Source: Mesorhizobium tianshanense
Lineage (GTDB): Bacteria > Pseudomonadota > Alphaproteobacteria > Rhizobiales > Rhizobiaceae
Reading direction: 5' to 3'
Assembly: GCF_007830515.1 (NCBI RefSeq)
Contig: NZ_VLKT01000021.1
Location: forward strand, 57,493-121,492
Length of the DNA stretch: 64,000 nt
A model generated the notes under the pieces. The model was not told the origin of the DNA and did not search any database. It was given only the letters and a program-made list of their open reading frames with translations. This document shows, piece after piece, positions 52,067 to 60,035 of this stretch. Every line of letters begins with the position of its first letter. Positions within the stretch are counted from its first letter, which is position 1. The position numbers and the translations under genes are program-made.

Positions 52067-53128
52067 TTACTTCACGTTGACCTTCAACTCCTGCCACAGC
52101 GCCAAATAGGCCTCGCGCTGCGCGTCGGTGATCGGCGCCTGGAACTGGATGCGCTTGGCGACATCAGGATCGCCCATCACCTTGCGGTTGAAAGCGTCTT
52201 CGGGAAGCGCTTCCACCGCCTTGGTGTTGGCCGACACCGGCGCGCCAACCTTGGTGACCCATTCGACATAGAAGCCAGGGTCGATCATATAGTTGATGAA
52301 GGCCTCGGCGCCGGCGACGTTCTTGGACCCGACCGGAATGGAAAAGGCGTCGAGCCAGGCGACGGCACCTTCCTGCGGGATGACCAGCGAGACCGGCAGC
52401 TTGAAATGCGTCTTGGCGCGATCGGCCGAGCCGCTCCAGTAGGTGCCGATGTCGATCTGGTTGGAGGCAACCATCTGGTTCCAGTCGTTCTCCGAGCTCC
52501 AGAATGTCTTGATCTGCGGCATGAGCGAGGTCAATTTCGCCTTGACCGCCTCCATGTCCTTGATGTCGTTGATGTTCTGGCCGGTGGCGATGGCTCCGAA
52601 CTGAACCGCTTCGACAGCGTCGTCGCGAATGACCACGCGGCCCTTATGGGCTTCGTTCCACATTTCGGCGATGCTGGTCGGCGGCGTCTCGAAGGACTTC
52701 TCGTTGATGGCGAGCGCCGTAAGGCCCCACACCCATGGCACGCCATTGACCTTGCCGTCACGGGCGAGCATCGGCGAGCCCGCCTTGTCCGGGCTGATAT
52801 CGGCATAGTTGGGAATCTTGGAAACATCGATCGGCTGGATCAGTTTTTCCGCCATCGCCTGGTCGTTGAAGGCGGCGTTGATCATGACGACGTCGTAGAG
52901 GCCGGGATTGGTCCTGAGCTTGGTCAGCATTTCCTGTTCGGAATTGAAGAAGTCATTGACGACTTTGTTGCCGGTCGCCTTCTCGAAGGCGGCGACGGCC
53001 CACGGCTCGTCGGCGCCGTAGCCCTTCCAGTTGAGCACATGCACCTCGTCGGCCTTGGCAGCCAGCGTCAGTGCAGAAGCGAAGACGGCGATTGACGTCA
53101 GAAAAGCAGTCGGTTTGGGCATGCGCAT
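52067..53128 (-). CDS. Polyamine-type ABC transporter substrate-binding protein (PotD-like)
   Basis: A 353-residue periplasmic binding protein. A signal peptide ends near residue 26 (ALTLAAKADE). The mature protein starts with EVHVLNWKGYGADEPWAVAAFE, typical of the PotD/PotF group. AIATGQNINDIKDMEAVKAK and IDIGTYWSGSADRA match the inter-lobe region, although the acids that bind polyamines in PotD are not clearly conserved. Ligands in this group also include amines, opines and betaines, so the real substrate is open. The start at 53128 follows AGAGGAACGAAC. Confidence 0.9.
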   Translation of the reverse strand: MRMPKPTAFLTSIAVFASALTLAAKADEVHVLNWKGYGADEPWAVAAFEKATGNKVVNDFFNSEQEMLTKLRTNPGLYDVVMINAAFNDQAMAEKLIQPIDVSKIPNYADISPDKAGSPMLARDGKVNGVPWVWGLTALAINEKSFETPPTSIAEMWNEAHKGRVVIRDDAVEAVQFGAIATGQNINDIKDMEAVKAKLTSLMPQIKTFWSSENDWNQMVASNQIDIGTYWSGSADRAKTHFKLPVSLVIPQEGAVAWLDAFSIPVGSKNVAGAEAFINYMIDPGFYVEWVTKVGAPVSANTKAVEALPEDAFNRKVMGDPDVAKRIQFQAPITDAQREAYLALWQELKVNVK

Positions 53129-53183
53129 GTTCGTTCCTCTCATTGTCTGCCCGGTTGGCGGGCTTGTTACGTCATTCAGGCTG

Positions 53184-54158
53184 TCAGAAACGGGCCTCTT
53201 GCTTCCGGCCATGCGCGGTCGTCGACCGATCGCCATGGCTGAGGAATGTCTGGATCTCCTGATCGGTTGGCGCCGACGACCCGCCATGGCGGGTGACCGA
53301 GAGCGCCGCCGCCGCATTGGCGTAGCGCGCTGCCTCGAAAGGCTGCACACCGCGAGACAGCGCGCTGACGAAGGCGCCGATATGCGTGTCGCCGGCGCCG
53401 TTGGTGTCTATTGCCTCGACCTTGAAGCCGGACACGGACTGCGCGGTGCCGTCAGCCAGCCGCAAGAAGCAGCCTTTTGCACCGGCGCGGACGACCACGC
53501 CAATCGCCTTCGGACAGTGGTCGGCCAGAAGCCTTGCCGCGACAGCTTCGATATCGCCAGGACAAGCGATCTCGGCCGCTTCCGTTGCGTTGCAGCTCAG
53601 CCAGGTTGTACAAGCGAGCACGCGGGAAAGGATGCCACGTGGAATGTCTGATATTATCGGGGTCGGGTCGAAGACGAAGGGCGTTTCAGCCGGCAGCGTC
53701 TCGATCCAGTCGGTGAGCGCATCACGGCTGCCGGGATAGCTCAGCGTGTAGCCGGAGGTGAATACCCAATCCCCCGGCTCGACCGACACCGGCGCCATCA
53801 GGGCGCGGGTGAGCACGCCTTCCGCGCCCGGCCACGACACGAAAGTGCGTTCCGCATCTCTGCTGATCAGCGCGACGCAATTGCCGCTGTCCATCACCGG
53901 GGATGGCGGCGTCAGCGTTTCGATGCCTTCGGCAGCGAAGGCAGCGCGCAGGAAATCGCCATTGGGTCCGCTGCCGAGCTGGCCGCCGAACACGACCTTC
54001 ATGCCGGTTCGGCTGGCCGCGACCATCATATTGAAGCCGCCGCCGGCAACCTGGGCAAAACTCGATGCCGTCTTCTCCGTGCCGGGCGCTGGCAAGGCGT
54101 CGATGCGGTAGACATAGTCCACCACCGCGCTGCCGACATGGACGAGACGCCCGCTCAT
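53184..54158 (-). CDS. PfkB-family carbohydrate kinase (YegV-like)
   Basis: A 324-residue ribokinase-fold kinase. The N-terminal GGFNMMVAASRTGMKVVFGG matches PfkB signature 1. Signature 2 is DTNGAGDTHIGAFVSAL with the catalytic Asp. It should phosphorylate a sugar or nucleoside at a primary hydroxyl. Its ATG overlaps the stop of the ADP-ribosylglycohydrolase gene (ATGA). In E. coli yegV, yegU and yegW encode the same kinase, hydrolase and GntR-UTRA combination, which supports a conserved function unit. A ribosyl-type sugar released by the hydrolase is a natural substrate (inference). Confidence 0.92.
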   Translation of the reverse strand: MSGRLVHVGSAVVDYVYRIDALPAPGTEKTASSFAQVAGGGFNMMVAASRTGMKVVFGGQLGSGPNGDFLRAAFAAEGIETLTPPSPVMDSGNCVALISRDAERTFVSWPGAEGVLTRALMAPVSVEPGDWVFTSGYTLSYPGSRDALTDWIETLPAETPFVFDPTPIISDIPRGILSRVLACTTWLSCNATEAAEIACPGDIEAVAARLLADHCPKAIGVVVRAGAKGCFLRLADGTAQSVSGFKVEAIDTNGAGDTHIGAFVSALSRGVQPFEAARYANAAAALSVTRHGGSSAPTDQEIQTFLSHGDRSTTAHGRKQEARF

Positions 54159-55198
54159 GCCGCCGCGTCCTTGCCTGAACTGCTTTTCGCCATCCGCGCC
54201 GCGACCAGGTCGGCGGCGAGCGCGCGCACCTGCACAATGTCGATGCCTTTGAGTCGGGCGATGTGCTCCTGTGGCAATCGGGAAAAACCCGTGCAGGCGC
54301 CGGCCATGCCGGCGGCGATAGCGCCGATCGTATCGGTGTCGCCGCCGAGATTGGCGCTGATGATGGCCGCCTGCCAGGGATCGCCGCCTGCGATTTCCAG
54401 CACCGCGAAGGCCGCGGGAACCGATTCCTGGCAGGCAACGCCGGTGCCGATCAGGTCGACGATCAGCCGGATTCCATCGGCGACAGCCTTGCCGCGAACG
54501 AGGCCCCTCGCCCAGTCGATGCGCGCGGCGATGTCGCCCCCGGTGATCCAATGGCCGAGTGCCGCGCCGCGCTTCGCAGCCGCGACCGCACGATCCGAGG
54601 CCGCACGCCAGTCGCCGCCGACAACGCCGCAGCTGACGGCGGCGGCAACGGCTGCAGCCGAGGCAATGGCGATCGAGGTGTTGTGCGTCGCGCGGCAAGT
54701 TTCCGCAACCTTGGCGACCAGTGCGTCGAGCGGCTCCAGAGGCATCATGATGCCGACCGGCGCGATGCGCATCGCCGCACCATTGGTGTCGCCGCCGCTC
54801 CCCGCTTCCTCGGCCGGCACGCCGTCATTGATGGCGTCGATGGCGCGCTTGGTCGATGGTCCGAGCAGATCGTAGCTGCCGCGCGCCTTGACCTCGCGCT
54901 CCCAGTCGAGCAGCGCGTTTACCCAGCCCGTGTGATCGAAGCCATCGCCTGAAACAACGAGGATACGGCCAAGCAGCAGCGCCTGTTCGGTGTCGTCGGT
55001 AATGGTGCCGGCCGGCAGCCCTTTCGACACCGGATGGTCGGCGACGGGCGCAACGAAATCCTCGACATGGCCATAGAGCTCGGCGATGCGTGCTGGCGAC
55101 AGCAACTGCGTTGGCATGCCGAGCGCATCGCCCAGCGCACCGCCGATGAACGCGCCCATCGCCCGGTCGATCGTCTCGGCCAAAGCCATGTCCGGCAT
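54155..55198 (-). CDS. ADP-ribosylglycohydrolase-family protein (YegU-like)
   Basis: A 347-residue all-helical hydrolase of the ADP-ribosylglycohydrolase (DraG/ARH) family. Metal-binding motifs are FIGGALGDALG at the N-terminus, GTITDDTEQALLLG near residue 65, GGDTNGAAMRIAPVG near residue 135 and NLGGDTDTIGAIAAGMAG near residue 290, so both magnesium sites look intact. The family cleaves N- or O-glycosidic bonds to ribose. Operon position, between a GntR-UTRA gene and a PfkB kinase gene and upstream of an importer, points to a catabolic glycosidase, not to regulation by protein de-ADP-ribosylation (inference). Confidence 0.92.
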   Translation of the reverse strand: MPDMALAETIDRAMGAFIGGALGDALGMPTQLLSPARIAELYGHVEDFVAPVADHPVSKGLPAGTITDDTEQALLLGRILVVSGDGFDHTGWVNALLDWEREVKARGSYDLLGPSTKRAIDAINDGVPAEEAGSGGDTNGAAMRIAPVGIMMPLEPLDALVAKVAETCRATHNTSIAIASAAAVAAAVSCGVVGGDWRAASDRAVAAAKRGAALGHWITGGDIAARIDWARGLVRGKAVADGIRLIVDLIGTGVACQESVPAAFAVLEIAGGDPWQAAIISANLGGDTDTIGAIAAGMAGACTGFSRLPQEHIARLKGIDIVQVRALAADLVAARMAKSSSGKDAAA

Positions 55199-55201
55199 GG
55201 G

Positions 55202-55927
55202 TCAGAACTCCAGATGAAGGGCGAAATGCGCCGGATTGAGCAGGCTGGCGACATACTCGATGGCGCGACCGTCGGCGGCCCGCGTCAACCGCCGCGTGCG
55301 CAGGAACGGTGCGCCAGGCGAACAGTCGAGAATGGCCGCGTCCTCGGCGCTCAGCATCTCGATATCGACCCATTCCTCGCCGTGATCGGGGACCAGCCCC
55401 GCCCCACGCAACGTCTGGTGCAGCGAGCCCTCGCGCAGGCCGCGCAACGGCACATCCTCCAGTTCGGGCGATAGCGGCAACCGGCTGCGCTCGATCGAGA
55501 TGGCATGGCCGTCTTCAGCGTTGGTGCGGACACGGTCAACGGCGATGAAGAACGGACTTTCAACGCCGAGCCTGACAGCGAGATCGGCATCCTGCATGAC
55601 TTCGAGCCTGAGCGTGCGCGTGTCGGCATTCGCGCCGGCGTTGGCCAGCGCCCGCGACCAGCCGACCGCGTCGTCGACCGGCATGCCATCGAAGGTGACG
55701 AACGAACCGATGCCGACCCTGGTGGTGATCAGTCCGCGGCTCGACAGTTCTTCGAGACCCTTACGGATGGTGTTGCGGCTGACGGAAAAGCGTTGGACGA
55801 GCGCGTTCTCGCTCTGCAGGCGGTCGCCGAAACCGAGCACGCCGGAGCGGATCTCGTGTTCGAGGACGGTTGCGATCCGCTCCGGCTTGCCCGTTCCGGG
55901 AGACGATAGATTGGTGCGGCGCGCCAT
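55202..55927 (-). CDS. GntR-family regulator, HutC/UTRA subfamily (YegW-like)
   Basis: A 241-residue regulator with an N-terminal GntR winged helix (residues about 15-80; FSVSRNTIRKGLEELSSRGL) and a C-terminal UTRA ligand domain (residues about 95-235). The UTRA ending YVASLLNPAHFALHLEF is typical. It is the first gene of the operon that runs to the aconitase X small subunit, and a palindromic operator lies right before it, so it most likely represses its own operon until the ligand is present. Confidence 0.92.
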   Translation of the reverse strand: MARRTNLSSPGTGKPERIATVLEHEIRSGVLGFGDRLQSENALVQRFSVSRNTIRKGLEELSSRGLITTRVGIGSFVTFDGMPVDDAVGWSRALANAGANADTRTLRLEVMQDADLAVRLGVESPFFIAVDRVRTNAEDGHAISIERSRLPLSPELEDVPLRGLREGSLHQTLRGAGLVPDHGEEWVDIEMLSAEDAAILDCSPGAPFLRTRRLTRAADGRAIEYVASLLNPAHFALHLEF

Positions 55928-55931
55928 GGAA

Positions 55932-55961
55932 TACCTGTTCAGTATACCTGTATAATCCTGT
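55932..55961. promoter_or_regulatory. GntR/UTRA operator upstream of the YegUVW-like operon
   Basis: TATACCTGTATA (55943-55954) is a 12-base inverted repeat with two central bases. It is flanked by further CCTGT half-copies at 55934-55938 and 55957-55961. On the minus strand the region reads as three ACAGG units in a row. It lies 5-34 bases before the regulator start, so binding would block transcription or translation start of the operon. Confidence 0.6.
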
Positions 55962-56076
55962 TCAATATCGTGGCGCGGCAGTCATGTCAACGGCTCGTGG
56001 CTAGTACGCTTATTGCGTTCCCCGGCATCCCCTCGCCGGGCAAGCCCTCATGCCGGCACGATTGCGTCAAGAACGC

Positions 56077-56110
56077 AAAAAGCCCGCCACTCGGCGTGGC
56101 GGGCTTTTTT
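56077..56110. terminator. Bidirectional intrinsic terminator
   Basis: AAAAAGCCCGCCAC (56077-56090), loop TCGGC, then GTGGCGGGCTTTTTT (56096-56110). The ten-base-pair GC stem is flanked by an A run on one side and a T run on the other, so it can stop transcription both ways. It probably ends the Gly-rich protein gene at 56204-56752 on the minus strand. Confidence 0.85.
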
Positions 56111-56203
56111 GACGAACCGTAGGCTAGGAGAGTGTAAACGAAGCCTCACGGCTGGTTCGACACTTCCATTCCGGTAGCATCTGGCGCTCCGGATGCACCT
56201 GGC

Positions 56204-56752
56204 TTAGCGGCGCGCGACCAGCAGGCACAGCTGGCGCAGGTCGCGATCGTAGATCCCTTCGCTGCTGAGTACATCCACGCAACGCTTCTTCATCCTCATC
56301 AACTGGCTCTTCGACATGTCGGCGACGACGCCGGGGAGGCCGGGATTATTCGGGTTGCTCGGATTGCTCGGACTGGTTGGGCTGGTTCCACCGATACCGA
56401 TGCCGAGACCGGCATTGATGCCGCTGCCAACACCGACGCCGGCACCAGCGGTGAGGCCGCTCGAACCGCCAACCGATGCGCCGGCGCCAGCATTAATACC
56501 CTCGTTGCCGCCAACCGACGCCCCCAGGCCAGCATTGATGCCACTGCCGCCACCGACAGAGGCGCCCAGTCCAGCGTTGATGCCACCGCCGCCACCGACG
56601 GAGGCGCCCAGTCCAGCGTTGATGCCACCGCCGCCGCCGACGGAGGCACCAGCGCCGACGCTAATTCCGCCGGCATTCGCCGGCATTGAAAGCATGAAGA
56701 TAACTGCACCGCTCACCAGCGCGCCGGGGATTGTTTTCAGTGTAAATGTCAT
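56204..56752 (-). CDS. Exported Gly-rich repeat protein
   Basis: A 182-residue protein with a signal peptide (residues 1-27, ending ANA). Residues 30-121 are about six copies of a 14-residue unit (INAGLGASVGGGGG and variants), followed by a Ser/Asn/Pro stretch (SPSNPSNPNNP). The C-terminal domain has two Cys (MKKRCVDVLSSEGIYDRDLR, then QLC). The repeat unit would suit a beta-solenoid or flexible surface protein, while the C-terminal domain looks globular with a possible disulfide. No known family is recognised. It is monocistronic, with a terminator 94 bases past its stop. Confidence 0.8.
   Translation of the reverse strand: MTFTLKTIPGALVSGAVIFMLSMPANAGGISVGAGASVGGGGGINAGLGASVGGGGGINAGLGASVGGGSGINAGLGASVGGNEGINAGAGASVGGSSGLTAGAGVGVGSGINAGLGIGIGGTSPTSPSNPSNPNNPGLPGVVADMSKSQLMRMKKRCVDVLSSEGIYDRDLRQLCLLVARR
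56390..56665. repeat. 42-base tandem repeats in the Gly-rich protein gene
   Basis: The stretch encodes about six 14-residue units. Adjacent copies near 56560-56650 are nearly identical at DNA level, while those further left have diverged. The unit is in frame, so slippage could add or remove units without a frameshift. Confidence 0.75.
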
Positions 56753-57177
56753 AACACTCTCCTTGCTGTATTTACCGAGCAGACGGGAATATCGCCGGCC
56801 GCGTTACATAGTGCACACAAGGAAAGTTACCGATTTCTTTTCAGGAATCCTTCCTTAAAATTATAGTGTAAATTTGCAAAATAGTTGATAAAAACTTTTA
56901 TTGAAAATTTTCGATAACTTTCTACACCTGGACGGCGAATGGCGCGTCAAGAAAAAGTCTGATGATCTTTTGATATTCGTGACGTCTTCAGCCACGATCG
57001 GACAGGTGATCTCACTGATCGAGGAACTCGCGCATCAGGCACAGAGGAACGATACTTGCGGCGCAGCTGATCACCAATGGTTCGTTGCTGTCTTGAATTT
57101 TATGGGAACCTTCGCCACTCCGAGCGGTTTTTTCTATAGTCGCAAATGCGGCGACAAGCGAAAAATGGAGACAAACC
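56753..57177. other. AT-rich intergenic region
   Basis: About 425 bases between divergent exported-protein genes. The part from about 56820 to 56930 is clearly AT-rich for this genome and should hold the promoter of the Gly-rich gene. A GGAAC at 57104 with a GGTT 16 bases later is a one-mismatch EcfG-type promoter for the gene at 57178. No convincing gene was found. Confidence 0.5.
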
Positions 57178-57504
57178 ATGCTTACAAAAATCCTCGCAGC
57201 GTCCGTGCTCGCCGCCGGTCTGGCCACCTCTGCGATGGCCCAGAATGCCAGCGACCCAGACGCTGACATGGGTACCGGCAGCGATAGAAGCGTCGTCACC
57301 GACCCGGCCCCGATCGATCCGAACCTGGCCGATCCGAATGCTGTCGATTACGGAACTACCGGTAGCATCATGGGGCCTGACGGCTTGAATTCCAATGCCG
57401 ATCAGAACTGCCCTATAAGCCCGCAGGGCGCGATGCCTGATGCGTCGAATAAGGCCCCTGGCACGGTTTCACCGACCGTCAACGACAACCATTGCGGCAA
57501 GTAG
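57178..57504 (+). CDS. Small exported Asp/Pro-rich protein
   Basis: A 108-residue protein with a Sec signal peptide (MLTKILAASVLAAGLATSAM, cleavage after AMA). The mature part is acidic and rich in Asp, Pro and Asn, with two Cys near residues 77 and 106 that may form a disulfide. No known domain is recognised; it looks like an unstructured periplasmic protein. The ATG follows GGAGACAAACC. It stands alone and may be under EcfG control through an imperfect GGAAC-type promoter. Confidence 0.7.
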   Translation: MLTKILAASVLAAGLATSAMAQNASDPDADMGTGSDRSVVTDPAPIDPNLADPNAVDYGTTGSIMGPDGLNSNADQNCPISPQGAMPDASNKAPGTVSPTVNDNHCGK

Positions 57505-57660
57505 CCGAGATCGAACTTCGGAAATTCACGCTTTTGCTTTTCGGCCGCGGCACGGACAGAGTTTCGTCCCGCGGCCGAAACGCCATATGTTCGGCTGTTC
57601 AGATAGCTGATCGCCAATAAAGCTGATCGCCGATTTTGTGCTGGAGACTGCCCGGTGATG

Positions 57661-57906
57661 CTAGCTCGCTGCAGCCTTGCGCGGCCGGGCAGCCTTTGGC
57701 TTGGTGTTCTTAGGCCTGCCATCCTTGGCCTTGTCGGCCGCCGGCTTTTTCGGCTGAGCCGCCTTCGCTTTTGGCTTGCCCTCCTCACTGTCGATCTCGG
57801 CGGTGGCCTGGTCCCAATGCTGCTGATGCGCGCCGTCGGGCCGACCGGCTTGCTCCCAGATCGTGTGGGCCCGCCGACGAATGCGTTCCTGCCTGTCGTC
57901 CGTCAT
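57661..57906 (-). CDS. DUF2934 domain protein
   Basis: An 81-residue protein with an N-terminal DUF2934 domain (RIRRRAHTIWEQAGRPDG, then HW) and a Lys/Ala/Pro-rich tail (residues about 40-81) that looks like a DNA- or nucleic-acid-contacting linker. The function of DUF2934 is unknown; such genes are frequent in rhizobial stress regions. The ATG at 57906 follows GGAGGCGACA; an ATG at 57918 lies just upstream. Confidence 0.8.
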   Translation of the reverse strand: MTDDRQERIRRRAHTIWEQAGRPDGAHQQHWDQATAEIDSEEGKPKAKAAQPKKPAADKAKDGRPKNTKPKAARPRKAAAS

Positions 57907-58000
57907 TGTCGCCTCCATCGCATCAAATCCTTGAGCGACAACTGTTTAGCTGAAATTTCGATCGGCGTCTTGAGCGGCCCCAGCCTAGTCGGCCAGAAGC

Positions 58001-58201
58001 CTAGTCGGACAGAACCGCGACACCGAGGAGTGCTGCCTTCTTGGTGATCAGCCCCGCCAGATCCGCGTCCGAGCGCTCCGTTCCAGTTCGCTCACGCACC
58101 GCTGCAATCAGTTCCTTCATCGACAACAGGGCAGTGCCCCGTTCAGCAAGCAATTTGTCGACAGATGCGGCCACATTGGCTGACTCGACATGCGGCAACA
58201 T
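58001..58201 (-). CDS. Small helical hypothetical protein
   Basis: A 66-residue soluble protein, predicted mostly helical, with no recognised family. It opens MLPHVESANVAASVDKLLAE and contains MKELIAAVRERTGTERSDAD. The base composition fits coding DNA of this genome, and a GGGG stretch lies upstream as a weak ribosome binding site. It sits among small stress-type genes, so a role there is possible but not shown. Confidence 0.5.
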   Translation of the reverse strand: MLPHVESANVAASVDKLLAERGTALLSMKELIAAVRERTGTERSDADLAGLITKKAALLGVAVLSD

Positions 58202-58308
58202 GGAAATGGCCCCTTTCCGTCCCGCGACAGGACGATCAGCAGCCGGCGGCCCGCCGGCGAGCCGCCGCTCCCTCCTTGCGTCTTCCCGAGAGAGAGCGGC
58301 GGGTGAGG

Positions 58309-58608
58309 TTAATCGATAACCTGCACGATCCTGCGTGTGCCGGGGTCGACCAGCACGGTGTGATTGTCGACGACCACATATCTGTATTCCACGTCGGGAA
58401 TCGGCTGAAGTTCAACCGTGTCGGGCAATGTGGAACCGACATTGAGCTCCACACCCAGAAGGCTGATCGAGGCCAGCGGCTGCCTGTCCACATATTCGCG
58501 GATGACCGTCTGCTGCTCGGGCGTGACAATCACCTGGTCTGCGGTGGCCACGCCGACACCGGCGAGCAGAACCAGCCCGGCGGCGGCAGGAACAAGGTGG
58601 ATTTTCAT
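58309..58608 (-). CDS. Exported DUF1236 domain protein
   Basis: A 99-residue protein with a signal peptide (MKIHLVPAAAGLVLLAGVGV, cleavage near TAD) and a C-terminal DUF1236 domain. The domain ends YRYVVVDNHTVLVDPGTRRI, the family hallmark. DUF1236 proteins are small periplasmic proteins of Rhizobiales with no known function. A perfect EcfG-type promoter lies about 65 bases upstream, so expression under general stress is likely. The start at 58608 follows AGGAGAAGACG. Confidence 0.85.
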   Translation of the reverse strand: MKIHLVPAAAGLVLLAGVGVATADQVIVTPEQQTVIREYVDRQPLASISLLGVELNVGSTLPDTVELQPIPDVEYRYVVVDNHTVLVDPGTRRIVQVID

Positions 58609-58672
58609 CGTCTTCTCCTGTCTGGTTGCGGGCTCCGCCTTCCACACTCGGGAACGGCGGGCCTAGATTGCA

Positions 58673-58697
58673 AACGCCCACGCAACCTTCTTGTTCC
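58673..58697 (-). promoter_or_regulatory. EcfG (RpoE2)-type promoter of the DUF1236 gene
   Basis: On the minus strand GGAAC (58697-58693) is followed by a 16-base spacer and CGTT (58676-58673), a perfect match to the GGAAC-N16/17-CGTT consensus. It directs transcription into the DUF1236 gene. Confidence 0.75.
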
Positions 58698-58754
58698 GTC
58701 AGTGGCGGCTAATTGATCGCAGGCCTGATGCGTTGCGGCGAGCAATCGCAATGA

Positions 58755-58781
58755 CCCGCGTTCCTGTCGCAGGAACGCGGG
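58755..58781. repeat. Perfect 12-base-pair hairpin
   Basis: CCCGCGTTCCTG and CAGGAACGCGGG are perfect inverses around a three-base loop. No T run follows on either strand, so it is not a simple terminator. It may be a REP-like element or a protein-binding site. Confidence 0.5.
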
Positions 58782-58935
58782 CCGATCGGATTTCCCGATC
58801 AGCAGCGATACCGGTGGGGGGATGATATCGACTGCATCGGAAGAAACATTTAGCAAATACTAATGTTCCGCCTGACAGCGAAAAAAGCCGGCCGACGTCG
58901 GGCACCGTCAGGCGCGGGACAGGCAAATGGCCAGC

Positions 58936-59277
58936 CTATTGTTTCGGCGGCTGCGCCGGCACCTCGCCGGGCTTGATCACCGGCGTCTTGCCTTCGTCCG
59001 AAGGCAGTGCGGTCATACCTTGATCGCCCGTCGGAGGCGGCAGCAGCACGCCGTTGCAGGGGTCAAGCGTGTCAGTCAAGCTATTGTTGCTGACACCGTT
59101 GTTGACGGGCGGCTTCTGCTGCTGGCCGTTCTGCGGTTCGGCCTGGCAGGGTCCGGAATGGGTAGGCGCCTGGTCGGGTGCCTGGTTGTCCGTCTGGGCG
59201 GCAACCGGCGCCGCCAATGCCAGTGCGCCCAGCACGCCCATCCTCAACGTGCTTGGCAAGAAAACAAAAGATCTCAT
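58936..59277 (-). CDS. Small exported Pro/Gln-rich protein
   Basis: A 113-residue protein with a signal peptide (MRSFVFLPSTLRMGVLGALA, cleavage near VAAQ). The mature part is rich in Pro, Gln and Asn and has two Cys (GPCQAEPQNGQQQKPP and LDPCNGVLLPPP). No family is recognised; it looks largely unstructured. The start at 59277 follows GAAGGAGCCCGAC. It is monocistronic. Confidence 0.65.
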   Translation of the reverse strand: MRSFVFLPSTLRMGVLGALALAAPVAAQTDNQAPDQAPTHSGPCQAEPQNGQQQKPPVNNGVSNNSLTDTLDPCNGVLLPPPTGDQGMTALPSDEGKTPVIKPGEVPAQPPKQ

Positions 59278-59441
59278 GTCGGGCTCCTTCCCGCGAAGGA
59301 TCATCTCCTTGCCAAAGCAGGAGGGCCGCGATTGGTTCCCGCATGCGGCAACGCGCCCCGAATCCATACTGGCTCCGTTACTCCTGTTCGACCGACGATA
59401 GCTTTTTGGCCGGCAACGGAGATGACATACGTCGAAGACGC

Positions 59442-59465
59442 AAAAAACGCCCCGTTTCCGGGGCG
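59442..59465 (-). terminator. Intrinsic terminator on the minus strand
   Basis: On the minus strand CGCCCCG, loop GAAA, CGGGGCG, then six T residues (59447-59442). The stem is short but GC-only, with a stable GNRA-type loop. It would end minus-strand transcripts from the gene at 59716-60009, about 250 bases upstream. Confidence 0.7.
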
Positions 59466-59512
59466 GGGCATGTTGAGAAATCGTTAATCAGCGATTGCTA
59501 CTATAGCGGATC

Positions 59513-59659
59513 ATGACCAAGGACCTCGGAAACGCCGTCAGGAACATCCCCAGGGAACCGGCCCGGAGCTCCGCTCTCAGCCGGGTGGCGCCGGCCTTGT
59601 TTCCCCTGGTGGTCGTCGCGCTTGGATATCTGGTCGGCTGGCAATTCTTCGGCTTCTAG
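59513..59659 (+). CDS. Small single-span membrane protein (48 residues)
   Basis: ATG at 59513 to TAG at 59657-59659 encodes 48 residues: a basic N-terminus, then one hydrophobic segment (LFPLVVVALGYLVGWQFFGF). It resembles other tiny membrane proteins of alphaproteobacteria, but no family is named. There is no clear ribosome binding site, so it is a tentative call. Confidence 0.35.
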   Translation: MTKDLGNAVRNIPREPARSSALSRVAPALFPLVVVALGYLVGWQFFGF

Positions 59660-59715
59660 AGCATCGGATCCCTCGGCTTCGCGCGAAAATCCTTGAATCG
59701 GGCGCCGGCCGCCTC

Positions 59716-60009
59716 TCAGTCCGGAAAATCGAAGACCGGTTCCTCGCATCGATGGACCCGACATTGACCGTCACGCGTCCAGACATAGGCGGCGGTCGGC
59801 ACCTCGGGCCAGTCGCACTCATTGCCGAATTGGCGGACATATCGATCATAGGTGTTGCGGCCGGTCGTCAGGACGACCGCGCGTCGGCTCTGGATCAGCT
59901 GCTGCGTCTGTTCGCATGTCATGGTGCGCGCATCCGGCCGGGCGTGGGCCATGCTTGTGGCCGCAAGCAGGATCGCTGCGGCTGTCGAGGCTATCGGGCG
60001 AGCTGGCAT
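59716..60009 (-). CDS. Small exported Cys-rich protein
   Basis: A 97-residue protein with a signal peptide (MPARPIASTAAAILLAATSM, cleavage near AHA). The mature part has four Cys (TCEQTQQLI, NECDWPEV, QCRVHRC) that could form two disulfides, and an aromatic centre (NTYDRYVRQF). Similar proteins occur as unnamed exported proteins in rhizobia. A perfect EcfG-type promoter lies about 27 bases before the start codon, so it should be induced by general stress. Confidence 0.72.
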   Translation of the reverse strand: MPARPIASTAAAILLAATSMAHARPDARTMTCEQTQQLIQSRRAVVLTTGRNTYDRYVRQFGNECDWPEVPTAAYVWTRDGQCRVHRCEEPVFDFPD

Positions 60010-60035
60010 GGTGTATCCTCACGAGGGTCGTGCCT

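Noticed and set aside
56390..56665. CRISPR-like array
   Set aside because: The 42-base periodicity comes from coding repeats of a Gly-rich protein, with no distinct spacers and no cas genes nearby.
56901..57266. A 121-codon plus-strand frame overlapping the exported-protein gene at 57178
   Set aside because: It begins with TTG in AT-rich DNA, has no ribosome binding site or family resemblance, and overlaps a better gene with a signal peptide and GGAGA.
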